NCBI GenBank assembly: GCA_035444405.1
Contig: DAOMOP010000002.1
Span: forward strand, 1 to 64,000
DNA: 64,000 bases
Direction of reading: 5' to 3'
Source: DAOMOP01 sp035444405
Lineage (GTDB): Bacteria > Pseudomonadota > Gammaproteobacteria > Burkholderiales > Rhodocyclaceae
Positions 18,375 through 26,159 of the stretch are shown piece by piece. The notes below the pieces were generated by a model, which was not told where the DNA came from, searched no databases, and worked only from the letters and a program-made list of their open reading frames with translations. Numbering within the stretch: the stretch's first letter is position 1; each line of letters opens with the position of its first letter. Both the position numbers and the translations under genes were made by a program.

Positions 18375-18709
18375 CGCTCGCCGCCTGGTCCATCCGCATG
18401 GCGCGCAGGCGCCGGACGCCGTGCAACGGCAGCGGATTGACAGTTGTCAAGGTGCATCGGAGGGCGCGGCTCTTAAAGTCGTCCGGTTCGCCCGCCTGTG
18501 CCATGCCCGATTCGCCCCGGCATGGGCGGGTCCTCGTGCGCCCGTCGTCGACCCTGAATCGTCATGCAAGTCCGCCGCCTCCCCTGCTGCCGTCCTCGCT
18601 CGAGCCCTTTGTCGCACAAGATGCCTGATCGGATCTTCACGCTCGACCCGGTGTCGGCGCATGCCGGAACCTCGGCACCGGCGCCGGCTGCCTGCACCGG
18701 ACGCACGCA
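18375..18709. other. narX leader and promoter region
   Basis: 335 bases between dnr and narX. It holds a perfect DNR-type box (18437-18450). If transcription starts near 18485, the leader is about 225 bases long. No small gene with convincing coding character or ribosome site was found in the leader. Confidence 0.5.
18437..18450. promoter_or_regulatory. Perfect DNR/FNR-type box upstream of narXL
   Basis: TTGACAGTTGTCAA is a fully symmetric TTGAC-N4-GTCAA site. Its centre lies 41.5 bases before 18485, with an AT-rich -10-like TTAAAG at 18473-18478. It lies downstream of dnr and points to narX. Confidence 0.8.
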
Positions 18710-20701
18710 ATGAAACAGGCCTGGTCCGAGCTTGCCCGCTCGTGGTCTCTGGCCGGTGCCGGACGCCGGCTGTCCACCAAGATCATCGGCATCCTCGTGG
18801 CATTCTTCATGGTCGCGCTCAGCGCGATCGGGCTCACGTTGTCGGTGTCATGGAAACTCGAGGGGGCGGCCGCGGCGATCAACGACACCGGCAGCCTGCG
18901 CATCCGCACCTACCGCATCGCCTATCTCCTGGCACGCTCCGATCGCGAGATGGCCGATCCCGGGCGCTTCGGCCAGCAGTTGCTCCAGGAGCTCGAGGAG
19001 TTCGAGATCATCCTGTCGCGGCTGGCAACGGGCGATCCGGTGCGTCCGCTCTTCATACCGCAGGCCGACGACATTCCCGGCGAGTTTCGCGTGCTCTACG
19101 ACGACTGGCATCTGCGCATGCAGCCGCTGCTGACCACGCTCGCGGGCGATCCCGATCCCGCGCGGCTGCGGGCGACGATGACGCCGACCTTCGACGCGAC
19201 GGTCCGGCGGTTCGTCGACGGCGTCAACGAGCTCGTGTTCCGGATCGAGCGCAACCATGTCAAGGACATCCAGATCCTGCGCAGCTCGCAGGTCCTGCTG
19301 ATCGTGCTTGCGATCATCGGCACGGTGGTCCTGATCCGCTACTTCTTCGCCCTCGTGATCCGGCCGGTGTCGCGGCTCAGCGAAGGGATGCGGCGCATGG
19401 AAGCCGAGGACTTCGGCGCGCGCGTCGCGGTGCTGGCCAAGGACGAGTTCGGCGAGCTCTCCGAAGGCTTCAACCGCATGGCCGCCCACCTGCAGGAGCT
19501 CTATGCGACGCTGGAGCACCGCGTCGAGGAGAAGACGCGCACGCTCACCGCGAAAAACCGCGAGCTCGAGATCCTGTACACGATCAGCGGCTTCCTGCAC
19601 GAGCCGGGCGATACCGACAGCCTGTGCCGCGGCTTCGTGCGGCGCGTGCAGTCGATGCTCGGCGCTTCGGCCGGCTCGGTGCGGCTGCTCGACAGCAGCG
19701 GCAAGAACCTGTGCCTGACGATCTGCGAGGGGCTCGACGAAACCTTCGTCGACCGCGAGGCCATCCTCGCCTGTACCGAATGCATGTGCGGCACCGCCGT
19801 GCAGCGCAACGTGACGCTGTTCATGGAACCCGACATGCCGAACGCGGCGATGACGCTGGACACGTGCCGGCGCGCCGGATTTCAAGCCGTGTCGGCCACC
19901 ACGATCACCGTCAACAAGCGCCCGATCGGCATCTTCAACCTGTATTTCCGGGAGGCGCGCAACTTCGGCGAATCGGACCGGCAGTTGCTCGAGTCGCTCG
20001 GGCAGCAGCTCGGCACGGCCATCGACAACCTGCGCCTGCAGGCGAGCGACCGCGAGTTGGCGGTCTCCGAAGAACGCACCCTGCTCGCACGCGAGCTGCA
20101 CGATTCGATCGCGCAGGCGCTGGCCTTCATCAACCTGCAGGTGCAGATGCTCGAGTACGCGCTCGAACGCGGCGACGCCGCGGAGATGCGCGACATCCTG
20201 CAGATGGTGCGCCAGGCGGTTCAGGAGAGCTATGAGGACGTGCGCGAGCTGCTCGTGCATTTTCGCACGCGCGTCACGCACCAGGATCTCGACACCGCCA
20301 TCGAGGCGGCGCTGCGCCGGCTGGCCGAGCAGACCGGACTGGCGACCGACTTCGACGTCCAGGGCGAAGGGCCGGCGCTCGATCCCGAAACCGAGTCGCA
20401 ACTGCTCTACATCGTGCAGGAAGCCTTCTCGAACATCCGCAAGCATGCCAATGCGCACACCGTGACGGTGCGGCTGCGCCGCTCGCTCGACGGTTTGAGC
20501 GTGACCGTGCGCGACGACGGCGTCGGTTTCCTGGAGGACGAACTGCCGCCCGACGACCGGCAGGGACATATCGGCCTGCAGATCATGCGCGAACGCGCCT
20601 TGCGGGTCGGCGCGCAGGTCGCCGTGCGCTCGGCGCCGGCCAAAGGCACCGAGATCCGCCTCGAACTCGCCCGCAAACACAAGGAACCCATCGATGTCTG
20701 A
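18710..20701 (+). CDS. narX: Nitrate/nitrite sensor histidine kinase NarX
   Basis: A 663-residue membrane kinase. Helix one (about 24-46), a periplasmic four-helix sensor containing a P-box-like GSLRIRTYRIAYLL for nitrate/nitrite binding, helix two (about 195-215), HAMP, a cysteine-containing GAF-like module (ACTECMCGTAV), then a HisKA_3 domain with phosphorylated histidine in ARELHDSIAQALAF and an HATPase domain (DDGVGF). It phosphorylates NarL, whose gene overlaps its 3' end by 8 bases. Expected to sense nitrate/nitrite and tune denitrification genes. Upstream DNR-type box suggests induction during denitrification. Confidence 0.93.
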   Translation: MKQAWSELARSWSLAGAGRRLSTKIIGILVAFFMVALSAIGLTLSVSWKLEGAAAAINDTGSLRIRTYRIAYLLARSDREMADPGRFGQQLLQELEEFEIILSRLATGDPVRPLFIPQADDIPGEFRVLYDDWHLRMQPLLTTLAGDPDPARLRATMTPTFDATVRRFVDGVNELVFRIERNHVKDIQILRSSQVLLIVLAIIGTVVLIRYFFALVIRPVSRLSEGMRRMEAEDFGARVAVLAKDEFGELSEGFNRMAAHLQELYATLEHRVEEKTRTLTAKNRELEILYTISGFLHEPGDTDSLCRGFVRRVQSMLGASAGSVRLLDSSGKNLCLTICEGLDETFVDREAILACTECMCGTAVQRNVTLFMEPDMPNAAMTLDTCRRAGFQAVSATTITVNKRPIGIFNLYFREARNFGESDRQLLESLGQQLGTAIDNLRLQASDRELAVSEERTLLARELHDSIAQALAFINLQVQMLEYALERGDAAEMRDILQMVRQAVQESYEDVRELLVHFRTRVTHQDLDTAIEAALRRLAEQTGLATDFDVQGEGPALDPETESQLLYIVQEAFSNIRKHANAHTVTVRLRRSLDGLSVTVRDDGVGFLEDELPPDDRQGHIGLQIMRERALRVGAQVAVRSAPAKGTEIRLELARKHKEPIDV

Positions 20702-21371
20702 ACCGATCCGTGTCCTCCTGGTCGATGATCACGCGCTGTTTCGCAGCGGCATCCGCTCGCTGCTGCAGCGCCACCCGGAGTTCCAGATCGTCGGCGAGGC
20801 CGGCGACGGCATGGAGGCGGTCAAGCGTGCCGGCCAGCTGCAACCCGACGTGGTGCTGCTCGACCTTCACATGCCGGGGCTGTCGGGCCGCGAGGCGGCC
20901 CGCATGATCGCCGAGGAAACCCCGCAATCGCACGTGCTGATGCTGACGGTCTCGGAGGAAGAGGACGATCTGCTCGAGACGCTGCGCGCCGGCGCCTGCG
21001 GCTACCTGCTCAAGAACATCGCCGCCGAGTCGCTGGTCGCGGCAGTGCGCAGCGCCGCCCAGGGCGAGTCGGTGATCTCGCCGCAGATGATGGGGGCGCT
21101 GCTGAAGGGTGTGCGCAGCGGCGCGCCGAAGCCGGCCCCGGCGCCCCCCTCCTCCAGCGAGCTCGACAAGCTCACGCCGCGCGAACGCGAGATCCTCGGC
21201 TGTATCGCCCTCGGTCAAAGCAACAAGGAAATTGCCCGCAATCTCGAGGTTGCCGAGAGCACGGTGAAGATCCACGTGCAGAACCTGCTGCGCAAGCTCA
21301 AGCTCTCGAGCCGCGTGCAGGCGGCCGTCTACGCCGTCGAGCACGGTCTCGGCCAGCCGCCCGACGCCTGA
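20694..21371 (+). CDS. narL: Nitrate/nitrite response regulator NarL
   Basis: A 225-residue response regulator: receiver domain (VLLVDDHALFRSGIRSLL, phosphorylated Asp in DVVLLDLHMPG, Lys in GYLLKN) and a LuxR-type helix-turn-helix (LTPREREILGCIALGQSNKEIARNLEVAESTVKIHVQNLL region, about 160-195). Its start overlaps narX by 8 bases, so the pair is translationally coupled. Partner of NarX; binds TACYYMT-type heptamers in other bacteria, but none was mapped with confidence here. A 9-bp-stem hairpin follows. Confidence 0.94.
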   Translation: MSEPIRVLLVDDHALFRSGIRSLLQRHPEFQIVGEAGDGMEAVKRAGQLQPDVVLLDLHMPGLSGREAARMIAEETPQSHVLMLTVSEEEDDLLETLRAGACGYLLKNIAAESLVAAVRSAAQGESVISPQMMGALLKGVRSGAPKPAPAPPSSSELDKLTPREREILGCIALGQSNKEIARNLEVAESTVKIHVQNLLRKLKLSSRVQAAVYAVEHGLGQPPDA

Positions 21372-21401
21372 ATCGCAAACCCGCCGGCTCCGCAGCTTGG
21401 G

Positions 21402-21420
21402 TCCGCACGATTCGTGCGGA
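21402..21420. terminator. Hairpin between convergent narL and cupin gene
   Basis: TCCGCACGA and TCGTGCGGA are perfect complements separated by one base (practical stem of 8 with a 3-base loop). It lies between two convergent genes and could end both transcripts, though no T-tract is present. Confidence 0.55.
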
Positions 21421-21446
21421 AGCAAGTTGCGGGCGTGCCGCCTCGG

Positions 21447-21779
21447 CTACTGACGGTGAAGCAATATCGTGATCAGCAGCGAGCTGTCCTCGATGGCCCG
21501 CACCGCATGCGGCTCGGCGTCGGCGAGGTAGACGAGCTGGCCCGCGTTCAGCACCTGCGTGCAGTCGTGGGCCTCGAGCTCGACACGGCCTTCGAGGCAC
21601 TGAATCGTGATCAAGCCGCTCGCCTCGTGCATCGGCGTGGCCTTGCCGGCCGGCAGAACCATGCGGAACACTTCGAAGTGATCCGCACGCACCAGTGTGC
21701 TGGACGGCGTATTCGCCACCCTCTCGCCGAGCGGGGCGACGTCGAGGATTTCACCGGATGTTGCATGTTTGAGAGCCAT
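21447..21779 (-). CDS. Small cupin-domain protein
   Basis: A 110-residue single cupin barrel: the two motifs are PMHEASGLITIQCLEGRVEL and GQLVYLADAEPHAVRAIE, with histidines suited to metal binding. Cupins of this size are found in many redox-stress and denitrification contexts; the substrate is unknown. AGGAAACGCG precedes the ATG. It lies downstream of sdhB on the same strand with an 87-base gap and may be read from the same transcript. Confidence 0.75.
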   Translation of the reverse strand: MALKHATSGEILDVAPLGERVANTPSSTLVRADHFEVFRMVLPAGKATPMHEASGLITIQCLEGRVELEAHDCTQVLNAGQLVYLADAEPHAVRAIEDSSLLITILLHRQ

Positions 21780-21866
21780 CGCGTTTCCTGTTTCGTCATG
21801 TCGTGTAAACCCGTGCCTGCGCCGTCCGACCTGTCCCGTGCGATCGGCACCGGAACCGATGCGTCA

Positions 21867-22562
21867 TCATAGCGAGTGCTTCGTGAGCTTCAGACGAATG
21901 CGCTCGATCGCGTGTGACGGGCTCAGGTGCTTCGGACATACCTCGGTGCAGTTCATGATCGACCGGCAGCGATACAGCCGGTATACGTCGTCGAGAAACT
22001 CCAGCCGCGCAGCCGTCGCGGTGTCGCGGCTGTCCGCGATGAAACGATATCCCTGCAGCAGCGCCGCCGGCCCCAGAAACTTGTCCGGATTCCACCAGTA
22101 GGACGGACAGAACCCGCTGCAGCAGCCGCACAGGATGCACTCCCACAAGCCGTCGAGCTCGGCCCGCTGCTCGGGCGACTGCAGGCGCTCGCGCGCAGGC
22201 ACCGGGTCGTCGTTGATCAGGTAGGGCGTGACCGCCCGATAGTGGGCGAAGAACTGCGACATATCGACGACCAGATCGCGAATGACGGGAAAGCCGGGCA
22301 AGGGTCGCAGAGTGACCGGCTCGCGCAGGTCCGCGATCGGCGTGATGCACGCGAGTCCGTTGCGGCCGTTGATGTTCATCGCATCGGAGCCGCAGATTCC
22401 CTCGCGGCAGGACCGCCGGAACGACAAGCTGTCATCCGCTGCCTTCAGCCGCACCAGCACGTCGAGCAGCATCTTGTCGCCGTGCTGGAGCGGCACCTCG
22501 TAGTCCTGCATGAACGGCGCGGTCCCGGCTTCGGGGTTGAATCGGTACACCGACAGTCGCAT
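21867..22562 (-). CDS. sdhB: Succinate dehydrogenase/fumarate reductase iron-sulfur subunit
   Basis: A 231-residue SdhB/FrdB. The plant-type [2Fe-2S] motif CREGICGSDAMNINGRNGLAC is visible around residues 55-75, followed by the bacterial ferredoxin cysteines ILCGCCSGFCPS and CRSIMNCTEVCPKHLSP for the 4Fe-4S and 3Fe-4S clusters. It passes electrons from the flavoprotein to the membrane quinone site. GGGAGCGAGGC precedes the ATG. The gene starts 11 bases after sdhD, exactly where sdhA would normally lie; the flavoprotein gene is absent from the set. Confidence 0.95.
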   Translation of the reverse strand: MRLSVYRFNPEAGTAPFMQDYEVPLQHGDKMLLDVLVRLKAADDSLSFRRSCREGICGSDAMNINGRNGLACITPIADLREPVTLRPLPGFPVIRDLVVDMSQFFAHYRAVTPYLINDDPVPARERLQSPEQRAELDGLWECILCGCCSGFCPSYWWNPDKFLGPAALLQGYRFIADSRDTATAARLEFLDDVYRLYRCRSIMNCTEVCPKHLSPSHAIERIRLKLTKHSL

Positions 22563-22573
22563 GCCTCGCTCCC

Positions 22574-22918
22574 TCAATTTCCGACGCTGTGCGCCCCGGC
22601 CAGCACGAGCACCGTCCACCCCTCGAGCGCCAGCAATCCGCCCGCGACCAGCGCAAGCACGCCCGCACGCAGCCCGAACGGATGCACGTAGTCGAGAACG
22701 ACGTCGCGCAGCCCGACCCAGGCGTGCGCGAACAACGCCGTATAGAACAGCAGCAGCGCCAGCGCACCGGCCGGATGCGCGACGAAGCCGCGCCAGCCCT
22801 CGAAGCCCGGTCTGCCGTACAGCAGCAGCCAGGCTGCACCGCCAACGACGCACAGCAGCAGATAGAGCGCACTGAGCCGCTGAACGATCCAGGCGCGCTG
22901 CCCACCGAGCAGTCTCAC
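22574..22918 (-). CDS. sdhD: Succinate dehydrogenase membrane anchor subunit SdhD
   Basis: A 114-residue, three-helix membrane anchor beginning VRLLGGQRAWIVQRLSALYL with conserved HAWVGLRDVVLDYVHP, which holds haem- and quinone-site residues. The start is a GTG that overlaps the sdhC stop (GTGA), a normal arrangement for these genes. It functions with SdhC as cytochrome b556 anchor for SdhAB in the cytoplasmic membrane. The following gene is sdhB, with no sdhA between. Confidence 0.9.
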   Translation of the reverse strand: MRLLGGQRAWIVQRLSALYLLLCVVGGAAWLLLYGRPGFEGWRGFVAHPAGALALLLFYTALFAHAWVGLRDVVLDYVHPFGLRAGVLALVAGGLLALEGWTVLVLAGAHSVGN

Positions 22919-23295
22919 CAGAGCCCCCAGGCGACGAGCAGCAGCGCGAGGACCACGCCACCGGCCAGTGCCGCAGCGGCCGTTCGCCGCGCCACCGCGA
23001 GCGAAGCGCCGACACCCACGTCCATCAGCAGATGCCGCACACCGGCCAGCAGATGGTGGGCGAGCGCCCAGCACAGCACCGACGATGCGATGAGCGCCAG
23101 CGGCCCGCCGGCCAGATCGAGGAGGGACTCGTACGACGCCTCGCTCGCGACGCTGCGCTCGAGCGCGAAGACCAGCAACGGCAGCGTCAGCGCGAGCAGC
23201 ACGCCCGCCACGCGATGCAGGATCGACGCCACGGCGCCGATCGGAAAGCGGATTTTCGACAGGTCGAGAAAGACCGGGCGGGTCGACGGCCTCAT
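22915..23295 (-). CDS. sdhC: Succinate dehydrogenase cytochrome b556 subunit SdhC
   Basis: A 126-residue protein with three membrane helices. RPVFLDLSKIRFPIGAVAS and SILHRVAG are the N-terminal signature; AHHLLAGVRHLLMDVG carries the haem ligand histidine. Start at 23295 follows AAGGAGGGCGTG; an earlier in-frame start at 23337 lacks such a site. First gene of the sdhC-sdhD-sdhB set. It is preceded by a hemerythrin gene on the same strand, 63 bases away, so succinate oxidation and the hemerythrin gene may share transcripts. Confidence 0.92.
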   Translation of the reverse strand: MRPSTRPVFLDLSKIRFPIGAVASILHRVAGVLLALTLPLLVFALERSVASEASYESLLDLAGGPLALIASSVLCWALAHHLLAGVRHLLMDVGVGASLAVARRTAAAALAGGVVLALLLVAWGLW

Positions 23296-23358
23296 CACGC
23301 CCTCCTTCGCTGCTTCGACGATTCCCGCTCTGCGCAAGGCAGCCGGGCCGACGGGACG

Positions 23359-23913
23359 CTAGTCGCCTGACGTCGCCACGATACGGCGGTGCAGCTGCTC
23401 GTAGCGCCTGCCGATGGCATCGGCTCCGAACAGCGGGTCGCTGCGAGTCGGTGCGATCGCCTCGATCGCGGCCCAGTCCGCGGGACTCATCAGCTTGCGT
23501 GCGAGGGGAAGAATCATCGACTCTTCGTTGCGCATGTGCTCGCGGAAAAAGCCGATGTAGGTCGCCGCCGGGGCCTCGACACTGTCGCGCGGCCGCATCG
23601 CACCATCGACGATCCCCTGCAGCTCCTCGTGCAGCTGCGTCCCGCTCTGCTTCAGGACGACGTGCTGCTCGAGCAGGTTCTGCACTGCTTCGCGTGCCTG
23701 TGGATCCATGTCCGCCACCTTGCCGAAAACGAGATCTTCCTTGGGATGATGATAGACGTCCGGATAGTGGGTCATGTAATACATGATGTCGAGCATGAGC
23801 TCGTAGTCGGGTGCCTGGGCCTCCTTGAACAGGCGGATCTCGGCTTCGAGCATGTCGAGCAGTCGCGAGAAATTCTGGTGATCCTGATGCCATGTTTCGA
23901 TGATCGTGGTCAT
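23359..23913 (-). CDS. Hemerythrin-like (HHE) domain protein
   Basis: A 184-residue helical protein. Ligand-type residues appear in WHQDHQNFSRLLDMLE, THYPDVYHHPKEDLVFG, LLEQHVVLKQSG and FREHMRNEESMILPLA, a full HHE set. GAGGAGGATCGAC precedes the ATG. This is a different subfamily from the two smaller hemerythrins in the window. It is close to nnrS upstream and sdhC downstream; a 10-bp-stem hairpin separates it from nnrS. Likely a diiron protein for nitric-oxide or oxygen stress; substrate unproven. Confidence 0.85.
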   Translation of the reverse strand: MTTIIETWHQDHQNFSRLLDMLEAEIRLFKEAQAPDYELMLDIMYYMTHYPDVYHHPKEDLVFGKVADMDPQAREAVQNLLEQHVVLKQSGTQLHEELQGIVDGAMRPRDSVEAPAATYIGFFREHMRNEESMILPLARKLMSPADWAAIEAIAPTRSDPLFGADAIGRRYEQLHRRIVATSGD

Positions 23914-23962
23914 GTCGATCCTCCTCGTGGTTCAGCTCGCATACGCGATGCGGATCCAGCGT

Positions 23963-23988
23963 TTGCCGGCGGTGCCGGCCGCCGGCAA
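23963..23988 (-). terminator. 10-bp-stem hairpin after nnrS
   Basis: TTGCCGGCGG and CCGCCGGCAA pair perfectly around a 6-base loop, between the end of nnrS and the start of the next hemerythrin gene. No T-tract, so termination could be partial. Confidence 0.55.
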
Positions 23989-24037
23989 CATCGTCTTCAG
24001 CGTAGATCAGTGTCCGCAGTTGGCAAGTCGGCGCCCC

Positions 24038-25237
24038 TCATCCCGGCTGGCCATCGGCGCGCGGGCGGATCAGCCACGGGCCGAAACGGTACGCGAAGAG
24101 CGCAAAGCCGGCCGCGAAGGCGAGGCCGCTCGCGATCAGCGCCGCTTCGGCCAGGGCGGACGGGAACGCGGCGACGATGCGCAGCACGGTCGCGGCGAGC
24201 ACCAGCCAGAACGCCAGTCCGAGCGGCGACGGCACCTCCAGGGCGCGGCCGGTGTGACCCAGCGCGGTGCGCGTCATCATGCCGATGGTCAGCAATCCGA
24301 CCCCGCCGACGGCCACGCCGTGCAGCGCGGCGCTGGTGAGCTGCGGCCACCAGGCGTGCGCGAGGCCGTACATTGCGACGCCGAGCGCCGTGCAGGCATA
24401 ACCGGCAAACAACACCCACAGCAGCGGACGCGTGGCGACCTGCGGGTGCCACCAGCGCACGAGCTGTATCAGATTGATCAGACCGGCGCTCACGCCGAGC
24501 AATGCGATCAGCGCGCCCGGGCCGTCGATCGCGACGAGAAAGGCCATCGTCAGCGGCGCGATCACCGACACCTGCGTGACCACGCGGCCGTTGGTGACCT
24601 GCGGGATCTGCAGTGCGCGGCTGGTGAAGAACGCGATCACGCGCAGTCCCATGAAGAAGATCACCGTCGCGACGATCAGCAGGCCGACGTGCAGCATATG
24701 GCGCGGATCGAGCGCGAGCTGCCCCGCCACGGCGAGATGGAAAGTGAGGTCGGCCGCCGCGAACGCGAGCAGGATGGGCGGCACGATGTAATTGCGCACA
24801 TTGCGCGTACGCACCACCGGTATCGCCAGCAACACGGCGGCGGCGACGAAGAACAGCACCGACAGCGCGCCGCCCCACAGATTCGACGACGGCACGGCGA
24901 GCAGCACGATGCGTGCGCCCAGCCACAACGCCGCCAGCCCACCCAGCACCGCGCCACGCACCGGCGGTCGTCCGGTCCAGGTCGCCACGGCAGTGAGCAG
25001 AAAGCCCACGATGATCGCCCCCGCATAGCCCCAGATCATCTCGTGGCCGTGCCACAGAAAACCTGGAAGCGCCTGCGTGCCGCCGATGCCGAAGGCCCAT
25101 GCGCCGATGAAGAGTACGGCCTGGATGGCGGCGAGCAGATAGAACGGCCGAAAGGCCATGGACAGAAAAGCGCGCCAGCTCGGGCGCAACACGCCGGGCG
25201 GGCGCCTGGGTTCGTCGATGCGGATCAGAATCGCCAT
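24038..25237 (-). CDS. nnrS: NnrS family protein
   Basis: A 399-residue polytopic membrane protein with about 12 helices. FLWHGHEMIWGYAGAIIVGF is the classic NnrS signature, with further histidines in RHMLHVGLLIVATVIFFMGLR and ALHGVAVGGVGLLTIGMMTR. NnrS proteins bind haem and copper and protect against nitric oxide. AAGG stands before the ATG at 25237, four bases past the hemerythrin stop. It is third in the DUF2249-hemerythrin-nnrS operon that starts at a sigma-70-like promoter overlapped by an NsrR-type operator, so induction by nitric oxide is expected. Confidence 0.92.
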   Translation of the reverse strand: MAILIRIDEPRRPPGVLRPSWRAFLSMAFRPFYLLAAIQAVLFIGAWAFGIGGTQALPGFLWHGHEMIWGYAGAIIVGFLLTAVATWTGRPPVRGAVLGGLAALWLGARIVLLAVPSSNLWGGALSVLFFVAAAVLLAIPVVRTRNVRNYIVPPILLAFAAADLTFHLAVAGQLALDPRHMLHVGLLIVATVIFFMGLRVIAFFTSRALQIPQVTNGRVVTQVSVIAPLTMAFLVAIDGPGALIALLGVSAGLINLIQLVRWWHPQVATRPLLWVLFAGYACTALGVAMYGLAHAWWPQLTSAALHGVAVGGVGLLTIGMMTRTALGHTGRALEVPSPLGLAFWLVLAATVLRIVAAFPSALAEAALIASGLAFAAGFALFAYRFGPWLIRPRADGQPG

Positions 25238-25241
25238 CGGG

Positions 25242-25730
25242 CTACCTTGCATGGATCGAATTGCGGTGGGCGTGCTCGGCACGAACGCCCTCGCCGAAAT
25301 GCGCGCGGGTTGCTGCGTCGCTTGCCCGGCAGGCCGGCGGCGCCATGACGGCACGCTCGCCGGACGCGCGCCAGTAGTCCTCGAGGCGCGGAAACATCAC
25401 GCGCTCCTCGAAACGCACATGGGCCTCGAGCAGTGTTCCGAGGCGCTCGAGCGCTGCCGCCTCGTCGCTGCGCTCGAGCAGCGCGCGCAGCGCGACGTGC
25501 TCGTGCATCAGCTGGCTGGCCAGCTCCGGCGCACAGGCGCGCAGAATCGGCAGCAGCCTCACTTCCTCTTCGTCGAAATGCTGTTCGAGCTCGGCATGCA
25601 GGGAACGAACCGACGCGCCCGCCGCCGCGAGGGCCTCGCTCGAGCCATGCGCGAGGCGCAGGCGCCGCGCCAGCGTGAGGGCCGTGTGGTGCTCGCGCGA
25701 CAGCTCGATGAGTCGTTCGTCCCGTCTCAT
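25242..25730 (-). CDS. Hemerythrin-like (HHE) domain protein
   Basis: A 162-residue HHE protein with LIELSREHHTALTLARRLR, LHAELEQHFDEEEVRLLP, LMHEHVALRALL and LLEAHVRFEERVMFPRLE supplying ligand histidines and glutamates. Start at 25730 is chosen because a GGGGCGGG-type site precedes it; a TTG at 25748 overlapping the DUF2249 stop is possible. Middle gene of the DUF2249-hemerythrin-nnrS operon, which mirrors the hemerythrin-DUF2249-NnrS-like operon at 11174-13097 with changed order. Confidence 0.85.
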   Translation of the reverse strand: MRRDERLIELSREHHTALTLARRLRLAHGSSEALAAAGASVRSLHAELEQHFDEEEVRLLPILRACAPELASQLMHEHVALRALLERSDEAAALERLGTLLEAHVRFEERVMFPRLEDYWRASGERAVMAPPACRASDAATRAHFGEGVRAEHAHRNSIHAR

Positions 25731-25740
25731 TGCCCGCCCC

Positions 25741-26001
25741 TCACGCAACCACGGTGAAGTCGATCACGACGCCGTCCTCGTCGCGTGCGCGATAGACGAC
25801 CTCGACGGCGTCGCCGAAGTGCGTGGCGATCTGGTTCAGCAGCGGAATCGGGTCGTGGTCGTTGTGAAAGCGCATCGTCTCGCCCGGGTGCAGCGCGGCC
25901 AGGGCGCCGAAGATCGCCGCATGGCGAAAACGCTTGGCGATGCCCGAGGCGTCGAAGTGGTAGGGCGGGTTGCCGGCTTGCGGCAGACTACAGCTGTGCA
26001 T
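25741..26001 (-). CDS. DUF2249 domain protein
   Basis: An 86-residue protein of the DUF2249 type: FDASGIAKRFRHAAIFGALAAL, then LHPGETMRFHNDHDPIPLLNQIATHF. It is the first gene after the nsrR divergent promoter and starts an operon with hemerythrin and nnrS. The family's activity is unknown; placement suggests a helper in nitric-oxide handling. The start at 26001 is preceded by an AGAATCACG-type weak ribosome site. Confidence 0.82.
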   Translation of the reverse strand: MHSCSLPQAGNPPYHFDASGIAKRFRHAAIFGALAALHPGETMRFHNDHDPIPLLNQIATHFGDAVEVVYRARDEDGVVIDFTVVA

Positions 26002-26048
26002 CGTGATTCTCCGTCGGGTTGGTTGGGGGCAGCGCGAAACTGAAGATG

Positions 26049-26077
26049 ACTATAGTTTGACTCTTTTTAAGAGTCAA
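26049..26077 (-). promoter_or_regulatory. Sigma-70-like promoter of the DUF2249-hemerythrin-nnrS operon
   Basis: On the minus strand, -35 TTGACT (26077-26072), a 17-base spacer and -10 TATAGT (26054-26049) each match the consensus at five of six positions. The -35 overlaps the candidate NsrR operator at 26069-26091, which fits repression. Confidence 0.75.
26057..26077. repeat. Perfect 9-bp inverted repeat in nsrR/nnrS intergenic region
   Basis: TTGACTCTT, spacer TTT, AAGAGTCAA. It contains the -35 element of the leftward promoter and overlaps the NsrR-like operator, so it may be a second operator. Confidence 0.7.
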
Positions 26078-26091
26078 CTGTGATGCATCTT
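26069..26091. promoter_or_regulatory. Candidate NsrR operator, nsrR divergent region
   Basis: Half-sites AAGAGTCA and TGCATCTT with a 7-base spacer; right arm matches the NsrR half-site perfectly, left arm at 6 of 8. It overlaps the leftward -35 and lies just upstream of a perfect TATAAT at 26106-26111 facing nsrR, so it could control both directions. Confidence 0.65.
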
Positions 26092-26105
26092 TTGATCACA
26101 GCCCC

Positions 26106-26111
26106 TATAAT
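26106..26111 (+). promoter_or_regulatory. -10 element of nsrR promoter
   Basis: TATAAT, a perfect -10, 48 bases before the nsrR ATG. No clear -35 at 17 bases; the region there is the NsrR-like operator. Confidence 0.6.
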
Positions 26112-26159
26112 GTGTCCGAATATCGACGATTGAACCGGCAATGTGCCGCAGGAGCCTTG

